Of a stretch of 64,000 nucleotides of DNA, positions 32,088-42,397 are shown in pieces. The stretch spans positions 56,593-120,592 of the forward strand of contig JAKFEW010000009.1 in the NCBI GenBank assembly GCA_036675505.1. Reading direction: 5' to 3'. The stretch comes from JAKFEW01 sp036675505 (GTDB taxonomy: Bacteria; Cyanobacteriota; Sericytochromatia; S15B-MN24; JAQBPE01). Made by a program: the position numbers and the translations under genes. Numbering within the stretch: the first letter of the stretch is position 1; the number at the start of each line of letters is the position of its first letter. The notes under the pieces were generated by a model, which was not told where the DNA came from, ran no database searches, and saw only the letters and a list, made by a program, of their open reading frames with translations.

Positions 32088-34898
32088 ATGGCCGACCACC
32101 AGACCATTCTGTTCGGAAGCAACGCCCCCTTCGTCGAGGGCCTCTACGAGGATTACCTCGCCGACCCCGCAGCGGTTCCCGAGACCTGGCGCCAGTTCTT
32201 CGACGGCCTGCGCGCCGGCGCCCCGGACGTGCCGCACGCCGGCGTCCAGGCCGCGTTCGCCGAGTTCGCGAGGCAAGGTGCCTACCGCGTCGTGGCCGCC
32301 GCCCCGGCGCCCGTGGCTGGTATGGGCGCGGCCGATCTCATCGCGAGTTATCGCGTGCTCGGCCACCTCAAGGCGCGCTTCAACCCGCTCGAGCCCAACT
32401 GGGTCGGCGATCACCCGGAGCTGACGCCCGAGTTCCACGGCCTCACGGCCGAGGACCTGGGCGCACCCGCCGCGGCCGGCCCCTTCCAGGGCGCCCTGAG
32501 AGACGTCGTCGGCGCGCTGGAGCGCACCTATTGCGGCCCGATCGGCTTCGAGTTCATGCACCTGCCGCGCGTCGAGCGCCTGTGGATGCAGGAGCGCGTC
32601 GAGGCCTGGGGCGGTGGGCAGGCGCACGATGCGACGACCCGCCGGCGCATCCTCGCGAAGATGAACGCCGCCGAGGGCCTCGAGCGCTACCTCCACAAGC
32701 GCTACGTGGGCCAGAAGCGCTTCTCGCTCGAGGGTGGCGAGGCGCTGATCCCGATGATCGACCTCGCGATCCAGCGCGCCGGCAGCACCGGCGTGAAGGA
32801 GGTCGTGATCGGCATGGCTCACCGCGGCCGCCTGAACGTGCTGGTCAACATCATGGGCAAGAAGGCCAGCGATCTCTTCATGGAGTTCGAGGGCAAGAAG
32901 GTCGTGCCTGCCGAGATCGCGGGCGACGTGAAGTACCATATGGGCTTCTCGTCCGACGTCGAGACGCCCGGTGGCCGCGTCCACCTCTCGCTGGGCTTCA
33001 ACCCTTCGCACCTCGAGCTGATCGACCCGGTCGTCGAGGGTTCCGTGCGGGCCCGCCAGGATCGGCGCGGTGACGAGCCAGGCCAGACCGTGCTGCCCGT
33101 GTTGATCCACGGCGACGCCGCCGTGATCGGCCAGGGCGTGGTCGCCGAGACGCTCAACCTCTCCCAGCTGCGCGGCTTCAAGACCGGCGGCACGCTCCAC
33201 CTGGTGGTCAACAACCAGGTCGGCTTCTCGGTGAGCGATCCGCGCGACACGCGCTCGAGCCGCTACTGCACGGACATCGGCAAGATGATCGACTGCCCGG
33301 CCTTCCACGTGAACGGCGACGATCCGGACGCCAGCGTCTTCGCGACGCTGCTCGCGCTGGAATACCGCCAGGCGTTCAAGAAGGACGTCTTCATCGACCT
33401 CGTCTGCTTCCGCCGCCACGGCCACAACGAAGCCGACGAGCCGCGTGCGACCCAACCGCAGATGTACCACGTGATCGACCAGCACCCCGGCACGCGCCAG
33501 GTCTACGCCGCGAAGCTCGAAAAGGACGGCGTGATCCGCGAAGGCGAGGCCCAAAGGCTCGTCGACGAGTACCGCGACCTGCTCGACGCGGGCGCCCGCA
33601 CGGTCGATGCCAGCGAGGTCGATCACACCACGCCCGGCGGCGCGGCCTGGGCCGAATTCGCCGCGCCGACGCCTGATCTCTTCGCGCCGGTCGCGACAGG
33701 CGTCGCGGCCAACCGGCTGGTCGAGCTGGGCCGGCGCCTCACGTCGCTGCCCGAGGGCTTCGTGGCCCACAAGCGCATCCAGGCCGTGCTCGACGACCGC
33801 AAGAAGATGCTCGAGGGCGCGATCCCGGTCGACTGGGGCTTCGCGGAGAACCTGGCCTACGCCTCGCTCGCCGCCGACGGCCACCCGGTCCGCATCACGG
33901 GCCAGGACGTCGGCCGCGGCACCTTCTTCCACCGCCATGCGGTCATCCACGATCAGCGCCCGCACCTCTCGCACGTCGAGAAGGCCTACATCCCGATGCA
34001 GCACCTCGTCGCCAACCAGGCGCGGGTCGACATCATCGACTCGACGCTCTCGGAAGAAGCGGTGCTCGCCTTCGAGTACGGCTATTCGTCCACTGAGCCG
34101 CGCGCCCTCGTGATCTGGGAAGCCCAGTACGGCGACTTCGCGAACATGGCCCAGGCCGTGATCGACCAGTACATCGTCGCCGGCGAGATGAAGTGGCAGC
34201 GCCTGTGCGGCCTCGTGATGCTGCTGCCCCACGGCTACGAAGGCCAGGGCCCCGAGCACTCGTCGGCGCGCCTCGAGCGGTACCTCGCGCTGTGCGCCGA
34301 GAACAACATGCAGGTCGTCGTGCCGAGCTCGGCCGCGCAGATTTTCCACGTGATGCGCCGGCAGATCGTTCGCAAGGTGCGCAAGCCGCTCGTGGTGATG
34401 AGCCCGAAGAGCCTGCTGCGCAACAAGGGCGCCGCCTCGCAGCTCGACGAGCTCTCGATCGGCCGCTTCCGCGAGGTGATCGGCGATCCCGCCAAGCCCG
34501 CGGACATCGAGCGCGTGGTGCTTTGCAGCGGCAAGGTCTACTACGACCTCGCCGACGCGCGCGAGCGCTACGGCAAGCGCGAGGTCGCGATCGTCCGCAT
34601 CGAGCAGCTTTACCCCTTCCCGGCCGACCAGATCCGCCACGAGCTCGCGAAGTTCATCGGCGCCCGCTCGGTCGTCTGGGCGCAGGAGGAGCCGGCCAAC
34701 AACGGCGCGTGGGGCGTCATCCGCGATGAGCTCACGGCCTGCCTGGCCCCTGGCCAGGAGCTGACCTTCGCGAGCCGTCCGCGCTCGTCGTCGCCCGCCG
34801 TCGGCTACCTCTCCAAGCACAACGAACAGCAGCAGGCCCTGATCGACCAGGCCCTGGGCGGCGCCCGCGTCGCGGAGCCGTCCAAGGCCAACGCCTAG
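32088..34898 (+). CDS. sucA: 2-oxoglutarate dehydrogenase E1 component
   Basis: A 936-residue thiamine-diphosphate enzyme that decarboxylates 2-oxoglutarate and succinylates the lipoyl group of E2. The N-terminal E2-binding segment is present ('GSNAPFVEGLYEDYLADP'). Diagnostic blocks are 'GMAHRGRLNVLVN', 'VKYHMGFSSD', 'GDAAVIGQGVVAETL', the ThDP/Mg site 'HVNGDDPDA' and 'FRRHGHNEADEP'. The C-terminal transketolase domain is complete ('GQDVGRGTFFHRHAV'). It is first in a sucA-sucB-lpd operon. Its presence indicates an oxidative TCA cycle. Confidence 0.97.
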   Translation: MADHQTILFGSNAPFVEGLYEDYLADPAAVPETWRQFFDGLRAGAPDVPHAGVQAAFAEFARQGAYRVVAAAPAPVAGMGAADLIASYRVLGHLKARFNPLEPNWVGDHPELTPEFHGLTAEDLGAPAAAGPFQGALRDVVGALERTYCGPIGFEFMHLPRVERLWMQERVEAWGGGQAHDATTRRRILAKMNAAEGLERYLHKRYVGQKRFSLEGGEALIPMIDLAIQRAGSTGVKEVVIGMAHRGRLNVLVNIMGKKASDLFMEFEGKKVVPAEIAGDVKYHMGFSSDVETPGGRVHLSLGFNPSHLELIDPVVEGSVRARQDRRGDEPGQTVLPVLIHGDAAVIGQGVVAETLNLSQLRGFKTGGTLHLVVNNQVGFSVSDPRDTRSSRYCTDIGKMIDCPAFHVNGDDPDASVFATLLALEYRQAFKKDVFIDLVCFRRHGHNEADEPRATQPQMYHVIDQHPGTRQVYAAKLEKDGVIREGEAQRLVDEYRDLLDAGARTVDASEVDHTTPGGAAWAEFAAPTPDLFAPVATGVAANRLVELGRRLTSLPEGFVAHKRIQAVLDDRKKMLEGAIPVDWGFAENLAYASLAADGHPVRITGQDVGRGTFFHRHAVIHDQRPHLSHVEKAYIPMQHLVANQARVDIIDSTLSEEAVLAFEYGYSSTEPRALVIWEAQYGDFANMAQAVIDQYIVAGEMKWQRLCGLVMLLPHGYEGQGPEHSSARLERYLALCAENNMQVVVPSSAAQIFHVMRRQIVRKVRKPLVVMSPKSLLRNKGAASQLDELSIGRFREVIGDPAKPADIERVVLCSGKVYYDLADARERYGKREVAIVRIEQLYPFPADQIRHELAKFIGARSVVWAQEEPANNGAWGVIRDELTACLAPGQELTFASRPRSSSPAVGYLSKHNEQQQALIDQALGGARVAEPSKANA

Positions 34899-34946
34899 GC
34901 CTTTCCCCTCCACCCCGGTATCGCAGCACTCGACGAAGGAGCCCCA

Positions 34947-36152
34947 ATGTCCGTCGAAATCAAAGTCCCCCCGTTCTCGGAGTCCATCACCGAGGGCACG
35001 CTGGTGTCGATCAAGAAGAAGGTCGGCGAGCGCGTGGAGCGGGATGAGGTGGTCGCCGAGATCGAGACCGACAAGGTCGTGCTCGAGGTGAACGCCCCGC
35101 AGGCGGGCGCCGTCACGGCCGTTTCGAAGGCCGAAGGCGACGTCGTGAAGAGCGGCGAGCTGATCCTCACGATCGACCCGGCCGCCGCCGGCGCCGCGCC
35201 CGCAGCCGCCGTGGCGACGCCAGCCGTGGCGACGCCGGCCGAGACGCCCAGGGCGGAAACCCCCGCCCCGGTGGCGGTCGCGGCCACTGCGGCGCCCGCC
35301 AGGGCCGCCACGGCGGACGCCAACGGCCCCGCCGTCCGCAAGATGGCGGCCGAGGCCGGCGTCAGCGTGGCGACCGTGCCCGGCACCGGCAAGGCCGGCC
35401 GCGTGACCAAGGGCGACCTGCTGGCGCACCTGGCCGGCGGCGCCACCGGCCCGCGCCCGGAGCAGCGGGTGCCGATGACGCGCATCCGCGCCCGCATCGC
35501 CGAGCGCCTCAAGGAAGTCCAGAACACCGCGGCGCTGCTCACGACCTTCAACGAGGTCAACATGCAGCCCGTGATGGATCTGCGCAAGAAGTACCAGGAC
35601 GCGTTCACCAAGAAGCACGGCGTGAAGCTCGGCTTCATGAGCTTCTTCGTCAAGGCGGCGACCGAGGCGCTCAAGGAGTTCCCGGTCATCAACGCTTCGG
35701 TCGACGGCAAGGACATCGTCTACCACGGCTACTTCGACGTCGGCATCGCGGTCTCGACCGAGCGTGGCCTGGTGGTGCCGGTCTTGCGGGATACGGACCA
35801 GATGGGCCTCGCCGACATCGAGAAGGCGATCGCCGCGTACGGCGAGCGGGGTCGCTCCGGCAAGCTCACGCTCGACGACCTGTCCGGCGGCACGTTCAGC
35901 ATCACGAACGGCGGCATCTTCGGCTCCATGCTCTCGACGCCGATCGTCAATGCGCCCCAGAGCGCGATCCTCGGCATGCACAACATCGTCGAGCGGCCGG
36001 TGGCCGAGAATGGCCAGGTGGTGATCCGGCCGATCATGTACCTGGCGCTCACCTACGACCACCGCATCATCGACGGCTCGGAGGCCGTGCGCTTCCTCGT
36101 GAAGGTGCGCGACCTGCTTCAGGACCCGACCCGCCTGGTCCTCGAGGTCTAG
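34947..36152 (+). CDS. sucB: Dihydrolipoyl succinyltransferase (E2 of 2-oxoglutarate dehydrogenase)
   Basis: A 401-residue E2 core protein. One lipoyl domain carries the modified Lys in 'ETDKVVLEV' (about residue 43). An Ala/Pro/Thr-rich linker (75-120) leads to the peripheral-subunit-binding domain ('VRKMAAEAGVSVATVPGTG'). The catalytic domain ends with 'YDHRIIDGSEAVRFL', with the active His and Asp. AAGGAG precedes the ATG. It sits 48 bases after sucA and 4 bases before lpd. Succinyl specificity is inferred from pairing with sucA. Confidence 0.96.
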   Translation: MSVEIKVPPFSESITEGTLVSIKKKVGERVERDEVVAEIETDKVVLEVNAPQAGAVTAVSKAEGDVVKSGELILTIDPAAAGAAPAAAVATPAVATPAETPRAETPAPVAVAATAAPARAATADANGPAVRKMAAEAGVSVATVPGTGKAGRVTKGDLLAHLAGGATGPRPEQRVPMTRIRARIAERLKEVQNTAALLTTFNEVNMQPVMDLRKKYQDAFTKKHGVKLGFMSFFVKAATEALKEFPVINASVDGKDIVYHGYFDVGIAVSTERGLVVPVLRDTDQMGLADIEKAIAAYGERGRSGKLTLDDLSGGTFSITNGGIFGSMLSTPIVNAPQSAILGMHNIVERPVAENGQVVIRPIMYLALTYDHRIIDGSEAVRFLVKVRDLLQDPTRLVLEV

Positions 36153-36156
36153 CCGG

Positions 36157-37566
<1,410 letters not shown>

Positions 37567-37570
37567 TCGT

Positions 37571-38512
37571 TCAGACGTACTCGTCCGCCGGCCAACCGCC
37601 GGCGGGCGGAGCCTTCTGCCACGGCCCCGCGCCGACCTGCTCGAGCAGGTTGATGCCGTCGACCGTGCCCCAGCTGTCGACCACGCGGCCGCCCACGACC
37701 CGGAAGATGAACATGCCGCCGAACCGCACGGCCTTGCCGGTCGGCGCGATACCCATGATCGGGCCCGTATTCGTCCCCGTCAGCTCCAGGTGGAACGCGA
37801 CGCGATCGCCGTCCACCATCGGCTCGCCGGCCTCGGCCCGCAAGTCGGGGAAGCCCGCGGCAAATTGGGCCAGCGTGTCGCGGAAGCCCTGGATACCCGG
37901 CGCCTGGCCCGGGAAGGCGTCGTGGTCCACCACGTCGGTAGCGAAGACCTCGTCGTACGCGTCGCCGCGCTGCTCGTTGCTCAGGTCGACGAAGCGCAGC
38001 GCGAGCGCCACCATGCGCTCCCGCGACAGGTGTACGTTCCCCGCGTCGGCCCGCAGCGCCGCCTCGGCCGGCGTCGGGTCCAGGTCGTGGGGCTCCGTTG
38101 TTTCCGGCATCATAGTCACCGCCGCCGGCTTCGCGTGGACGTGCGCCCCGGTCGCGTAGGTCCGTGCGCCGGCGAACTCGATCCACTCGACCGGCTCGTC
38201 GCCGACCACCCAGGCGTCGTGGCCAGGCCGGACCACCACGACCTCGCCGGGGCCAGCTTCAGCCTCCGTGCCGTCGTCCATGCGCACGTGCAGGCGGCCG
38301 CGGACCATCAAGCCGAGGTGGTCGGTCTGGCAGGTCGGCGTGCCCGCGAGCGGCTTCACGCTTTCGGTCCAACGCCAGCCAGGCTGGAACACCATCCGCC
38401 CGACCGGCGCGCCGCCGACTGTGACGAGGTCCATGTGCCCGAGCGCAAACTCGCGGCGCTCATCCGGGGCGTCGAAGCTCTTCTTCATGATGCTGGTCGC
38501 CTGGATAGCCAT
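37571..38512 (-). CDS. Cupin - SnoaL-like fusion protein
   Basis: A 313-residue two-domain protein. Residues about 15-130 are a single cupin with 'WRWTESVKPL', 'GLMVRGRLHVRMDDG' and 'PGEVVVVRPGHDAWVVGDE'. Residues about 165-305 are a SnoaL/ester-cyclase-like NTF2 domain ('FATDVVDHDAFPGQ', 'GFPDLRAEAG', 'TGTNTGPIMGIAPTG'). Each half is common alone; the fusion is unusual. The start is placed at 38512, where AAAGGAG lies 6 bases upstream, rather than at the ATG 21 bases earlier. It is convergent with lpd, 4 bases apart. The function is unknown; binding or conversion of a small carbonyl compound is a guess. Confidence 0.75.
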   Translation of the reverse strand: MAIQATSIMKKSFDAPDERREFALGHMDLVTVGGAPVGRMVFQPGWRWTESVKPLAGTPTCQTDHLGLMVRGRLHVRMDDGTEAEAGPGEVVVVRPGHDAWVVGDEPVEWIEFAGARTYATGAHVHAKPAAVTMMPETTEPHDLDPTPAEAALRADAGNVHLSRERMVALALRFVDLSNEQRGDAYDEVFATDVVDHDAFPGQAPGIQGFRDTLAQFAAGFPDLRAEAGEPMVDGDRVAFHLELTGTNTGPIMGIAPTGKAVRFGGMFIFRVVGGRVVDSWGTVDGINLLEQVGAGPWQKAPPAGGWPADEYV

Positions 38513-38725
38513 GGGATGCTCCTTTCGGGTCATGCTCCCCGCCGTGGGTTACCGGCGTCATCGGACGACGTCGTGGTGTCATCATGCGGAACGGCGCGAA
38601 TGGGCTCAACGCCCGCTCGGCCTCGGGCCGCGGGGAACCTTAGCGAGTGCGACTTCGTTGGGAATGACAGTGGGTCGCTCGGGGCGGGTATCATCCCCGC
38701 GAACCGACGGGAGAGGAGGCGTTCG

Positions 38726-40720
38726 ATGCCGAAGGCGGTCCATCAGGTCCTGGCCGCGCTGGCGACCGCGCTCGCCCTGATGGCGGGCTGCGCCGACCCG
38801 GCCGCGGTGGGTGGGGCTGGCCGCGACCTGCGCGAGGGTGCGGCCGGCGTCGCGTCGGGCAAGCTCTTCGACCTCGACGGCCGCGGCGGCATGTTCGTCG
38901 CGGATTTCCCGCTCCCCCCCGCGACCCTCGCGCCCGACCCGCTCTTCTCGCCCGAGCGCCTGGTGGACGAGGACGGCACGACGTATTGGGCCTCGAGCTG
39001 GGCGCTGCCGCAGGGCCTCCAGCTCGACCTCGGCCGCACGCGGCGCATCGACCGCGTGAAGCTCGGCTTCTGGGACCAGAAGTTCCTCGCGGCCTTCCAG
39101 CTGCTCGGCTCGACGGACGGTCGCACGTGGACCGAACTCGCCACCCGCACGGACAACGCCACACCCACGCCGGACGTGACGTTCGCGCCCGCCGACGCGC
39201 GGTACGTGCGGATCGTGCTCGAGGCCTGGGACACCGGCAGTTCGCCCTCGTTCGACGGCGTCTACATGCACTCCGTCGCCGTGCACGGCCCCGAGGCGCC
39301 GGCGCTGAACTTGGCCAGGGGTGTCGGCGTCCGCGCCACGTCGATCAAGCCGGCCAACCCGAACGAGGCCTCGATGGCGGCCGTGAAGGCGGCGATCGAC
39401 GCGGGCGACGCGCAATACAAGGCCCGCGACTACCCGGGCGCCATGCGTGCCTATCGCGAGGCTTACGACGCCTACGGCTACATGTACAAGAACACGACGG
39501 ACGTGAACGTGGCCGGCACCTGGGCCCAGTTGCGCATGCGCGTGCTCGCGGCCGATTTCCGCACGAAGAGCCCCGGCGCGCAGGGCGTCCAGCTGCGCAA
39601 GGCCGTGTTCCTGGTGGCGCCTGAGGTCGACCTCAGCTATCCGCGCGCCAAGGACGACGACACGCCGGTGCACGTCCGGAAGCGGCTCGACGAGAGCCAA
39701 ATGGCGCTCGCCAAGGATGGCTTCTTCTGGTTCAGCGAGACCATCCTCGCGCTCAGCGGCGGCCACATCCGCTGGACCCTGGAGGAGAAGCGCCTCGATG
39801 GCCACAAGATCGTGAAGGCGCGCATCAATACGTGGGATCCAGGCGGCGGCCTGACGATCACCCCCTACGCCGAAGACTTCGAGCCGCCGCTCGGGCCCAC
39901 GCTCGACGCGCTGCACCACGCCGACATGTTCGTGCTCTACTGGCCGGGCGTGTTCGACGACTTCCAGAAATCCGCCACCCACGGACGGATGGACGGCGTG
40001 ACCATCAACGCGAACGGCCGCCAGGAATACCGCGCCTGGCTGGTCTCGCAGGCCGCCGGCGTTCAGCCGTACGCCTGGTACAACTCGGGCCCGTACTATA
40101 TGCACGAGACCTTCCACATCATCGAGGGCATCTACAAGGACTTCGACTTCCCGCGCGGCCACCACGACTTCGGCCTGCGTGCGACCTGGCCGCAAGGCTT
40201 CTCGGGCTTCGGCGAGCAGGACTTCTACGAGAACGTGTACCGCAAGCATGTGGTGCCAGCCGACAAGTACGAGCGCTTCGCCTATGGCTCTGATTCCTTC
40301 AAGGTGGTCCCGCGCTATGGCGCTTACCTCGCGGGTGACAAGGCCGTCGACGGTGACGCGACGACCCGCTGGAGCAGCAAGTTCCTCGACAACCAGTGGC
40401 TTCAGGTGGACCTGGGCCGCAGGCAGCGCGTCGACCGCGTGAAGCTGTCCTGGGAGAACGCCCATGCGCGGGAGTACCGCATCCAGGGCTACGACGCGAC
40501 CCGCAAGGTGTGGGTCAACTTGAAGAAGGTCACGAACGGCGACGGCGGCGTCGACGAGCACGCGTTCAGGGCGTATTCGACGCGCTACCTGCGCGTCTAC
40601 TGCGCGAAGCGCGGGACGGAATACGGCAACTCGCTCTGGGAGCTCGAGGCCTACGGCCCGTCGTCACCTAACACGAACCTGGCGTTGCGCAAGAAGACCA
40701 AGACGTCGACGGTCGAGTGA
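38726..40720 (+). CDS. Lipoprotein with two F5/8-type (discoidin) domains and an HExxH motif
   Basis: A 664-residue predicted lipoprotein with lipobox Leu-Met-Ala-Gly-Cys (Cys22). Residues 70-190 and 530-643 are F5/8 type C (CBM32-like) domains ('WALPQGLQLDLGRTRRIDRVKL'-like and 'NQWLQVDLGRRQRVDRVKL'). Between them, a repeat-like helix ('YKARDYPGAMRAYREAY') precedes an unassigned domain with 'YYMHETFHIIEG', an HExxH zinc motif (His460, Glu461, His464). Discoidin domains usually bind glycans, so a glycan-directed metallopeptidase is an inference. After the second discoidin domain the protein ends at 'TNLALRKKTKTSTVE', which looks like the first strand of a third, missing copy. GAGGAGG precedes the ATG. 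Confidence 0.75.
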   Translation: MPKAVHQVLAALATALALMAGCADPAAVGGAGRDLREGAAGVASGKLFDLDGRGGMFVADFPLPPATLAPDPLFSPERLVDEDGTTYWASSWALPQGLQLDLGRTRRIDRVKLGFWDQKFLAAFQLLGSTDGRTWTELATRTDNATPTPDVTFAPADARYVRIVLEAWDTGSSPSFDGVYMHSVAVHGPEAPALNLARGVGVRATSIKPANPNEASMAAVKAAIDAGDAQYKARDYPGAMRAYREAYDAYGYMYKNTTDVNVAGTWAQLRMRVLAADFRTKSPGAQGVQLRKAVFLVAPEVDLSYPRAKDDDTPVHVRKRLDESQMALAKDGFFWFSETILALSGGHIRWTLEEKRLDGHKIVKARINTWDPGGGLTITPYAEDFEPPLGPTLDALHHADMFVLYWPGVFDDFQKSATHGRMDGVTINANGRQEYRAWLVSQAAGVQPYAWYNSGPYYMHETFHIIEGIYKDFDFPRGHHDFGLRATWPQGFSGFGEQDFYENVYRKHVVPADKYERFAYGSDSFKVVPRYGAYLAGDKAVDGDATTRWSSKFLDNQWLQVDLGRRQRVDRVKLSWENAHAREYRIQGYDATRKVWVNLKKVTNGDGGVDEHAFRAYSTRYLRVYCAKRGTEYGNSLWELEAYGPSSPNTNLALRKKTKTSTVE

Positions 40721-40730
40721 GCCGGAGCGA

Positions 40731-41045
40731 ATGATGATGACCCGCAACTACTCTCTCGGCCTGATCCTCGCCGCCGCGCTCGCAGGCTGCACGATCGTCG
40801 ACGACACCCGGCCCGCCCTGCCCACCCGGGGCCCCGCCGGCCAGCCGCGCGCGGCTGCCTCGCCGGAAGGCCTCGGGCTCGGCAACGACGCGGGCGTCGT
40901 GCCCGCCTCCGCCGCGGCGCCGGCGGCGAGCGAGGTGCCCAGCGAGGCCGCGGCGCCGGACCCGGACGCCCCCGACGCGGACGCGCCGGAGGCGGACGAG
41001 GCCGAAACAGACGCCGAAGGCGAGGGAGAAGGCGAAGAATCCTGA
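40731..41045 (+). CDS. Small acidic Ala/Pro-rich lipoprotein
   Basis: A 104-residue predicted lipoprotein. The signal peptide ends in lipobox Leu-Ala-Gly-Cys, and the mature part is disordered and very acidic, with Asp/Ala/Pro and Gly/Glu repeats at its end. Three ATGs follow one another at 40731, 40734 and 40737. GGAG at 40724 best fits the second. It begins 10 bases after the discoidin lipoprotein gene and is probably co-expressed with it. No function can be assigned. Confidence 0.65.
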   Translation: MMMTRNYSLGLILAAALAGCTIVDDTRPALPTRGPAGQPRAAASPEGLGLGNDAGVVPASAAAPAASEVPSEAAAPDPDAPDADAPEADEAETDAEGEGEGEES

Positions 41046-41061
41046 AATCGCCTTCCAGGAC

Positions 41062-41967
41062 CTACTGGAGGCGGATGGTGGACTGGCGACCGGTCGAGCC
41101 CGACTGGAGGTCGAGCCGGTCGGTGCCCTTCCTGGCGGGGGCGGGCTGGGCCGCGACGTGCTTCTGGGCCGCGAACGGCAACGGCTCGCGCTTCCACGGT
41201 ACGAACACCGCCTGCAGCGGCAGGTAGGTCGCGGTCCGCTCGTGCAGTTCCTGGAGGAGCGGGATCTGGCCCTCCAGGCGCGACCAGTCCGGATGCTCGA
41301 TCAAGGCTTTGCGGGCGTCGGCGCCCGTGGCGTCCCAGGCGTCGAAGACCTGCATGCCCCACTTGTTGAGCTGCCGCACCGCCAGCAGATCGGCGCTGAG
41401 GCGCTCGAGGAATCGCCCGAGGCCCTGACTCGCCTCCGCCGCCGAGGTCAGCTTGCCCACGACCTCGGCGCGCTCGGCGCGCTGGGCGTCGCTCGCCGGG
41501 GTGATGCACTGGCCGAGCCCGGTCGCCCGCAAGACGGCGTCGATGCCCGGCAGGTTGAAGCGGACCAGGTACCGCGCATGGGCGAGGTCCATGCGGCGCT
41601 TCTGTTCGAGGTAGGCCAACGTGCGCGTCGGCACTTGCAAGTTGCCGTGGCCGAGGCTGCCATTGGGGCCCACCACCTCGAGGTTGTGCTCGTAGCCGGC
41701 GATTTCGAGCTCGAGCATGGCCTGCATCGCGACGTAGGTCTGGTGGAGCAGGTCCATCGAGACGTACGTGTTGTTCTCCGGCCGCGAAACGTCGTCTTTG
41801 AAGGCCTCGAGCGGCTTCATCTCGCGCTTCCAGCGTGCTTGCTGCTCCCTGGCGTAGGTGAGCTGCACCTGGGCGTTCTTGATCAGATCACCGAAGTGCC
41901 GCCGGGCGTCTCCGACCGCGCCCTCGAGCTCCTTCATCGCCTCCGAGATTTCCTGCTGCTCCGCCAC
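41062..41967 (-). CDS. Predicted helical protein of unknown function
   Basis: A 301-residue soluble protein, mainly alpha-helical with heptad-like stretches ('AREQQARWKREMKPLEAFKDD', 'RYLVRFNLPGIDAVLRATG'). It has no signal or membrane helix. The tail (about 265-301) is basic and Ser/Gly-rich. The start is GTG 41967 with a perfect AAGGAGG 5 bases upstream. It lies about 110 bases downstream of the Cys-rich peptide gene on the same strand, so the two may share a transcript. I do not recognise a family. Confidence 0.6.
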   Translation of the reverse strand: MAEQQEISEAMKELEGAVGDARRHFGDLIKNAQVQLTYAREQQARWKREMKPLEAFKDDVSRPENNTYVSMDLLHQTYVAMQAMLELEIAGYEHNLEVVGPNGSLGHGNLQVPTRTLAYLEQKRRMDLAHARYLVRFNLPGIDAVLRATGLGQCITPASDAQRAERAEVVGKLTSAAEASQGLGRFLERLSADLLAVRQLNKWGMQVFDAWDATGADARKALIEHPDWSRLEGQIPLLQELHERTATYLPLQAVFVPWKREPLPFAAQKHVAAQPAPARKGTDRLDLQSGSTGRQSTIRLQ

Positions 41968-42079
41968 GTCACCCTCCTTCGGCGAAATCCGTGAAGGGGG
42001 CGGCGCCGGTCCAACCGGTCACCGCCCCGCGCGAATTCAAGAGCGAGCCCGACGACACGCGCCGGGAGGGTTGCTAGCC

Positions 42080-42271
42080 TCAACCACCGCCGGAGCAACC
42101 GGCCGCCGCCGAGCCGCCGGCGCAGGCCGAGCAATTGCCGCCGCAACAGGCGCCAATGCAGCTGCAGATCTTGTCGAAGCTCTCTTTGATCTTGGAGAAG
42201 ATGTCGCCGCCGCCGAGGGCGTCGGTAATGGCCCCGCCGATCGAGCCGATCGCTTTGAGTGCACCGCCCAT
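42080..42271 (-). CDS. Small Gly/Cys-rich peptide, possible metal-binding or RiPP-like precursor
   Basis: A 63-residue peptide. Residues 1-35 are an amphipathic, Gly/Ala/Ile-rich segment ending in 'DIFSKIKESFDKI'. Residues 36-63 hold seven cysteines (36, 38, 42, 43, 47, 50, 59) with Gly, Ser and Ala only. A strong AAGGAGG SD lies 6 bases before the ATG, so it is very likely translated. No maturation enzyme (radical SAM, LanM, YcaO) or ABC exporter is seen within 10 kb. It could be a ribosomally made peptide, a metal-binding peptide or a surface peptide. An inverted repeat, AACGAT-TG-ATCGTT (42314-42327), lies 43 bases upstream. Confidence 0.6.
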   Translation of the reverse strand: MGGALKAIGSIGGAITDALGGGDIFSKIKESFDKICSCIGACCGGNCSACAGGSAAAGCSGGG

Positions 42272-42397
42272 GTCGATCCTCCTTCCAGCCGTCTTTCGAT
42301 AGACGTTGTATCGAACGATTGATCGTTTGCGTGCGTGGCCAAACGAACCTTTGAAGGACATTTAATGATCGACATTGCCCGTGGGCGGGTATCGACC

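Noticed and set aside
42272..42361. Upstream extension of the Cys-rich peptide to an earlier start
   Set aside because: The strong SD serves the ATG at 42271; the extension is basic, has no SD and contains the inverted repeat.
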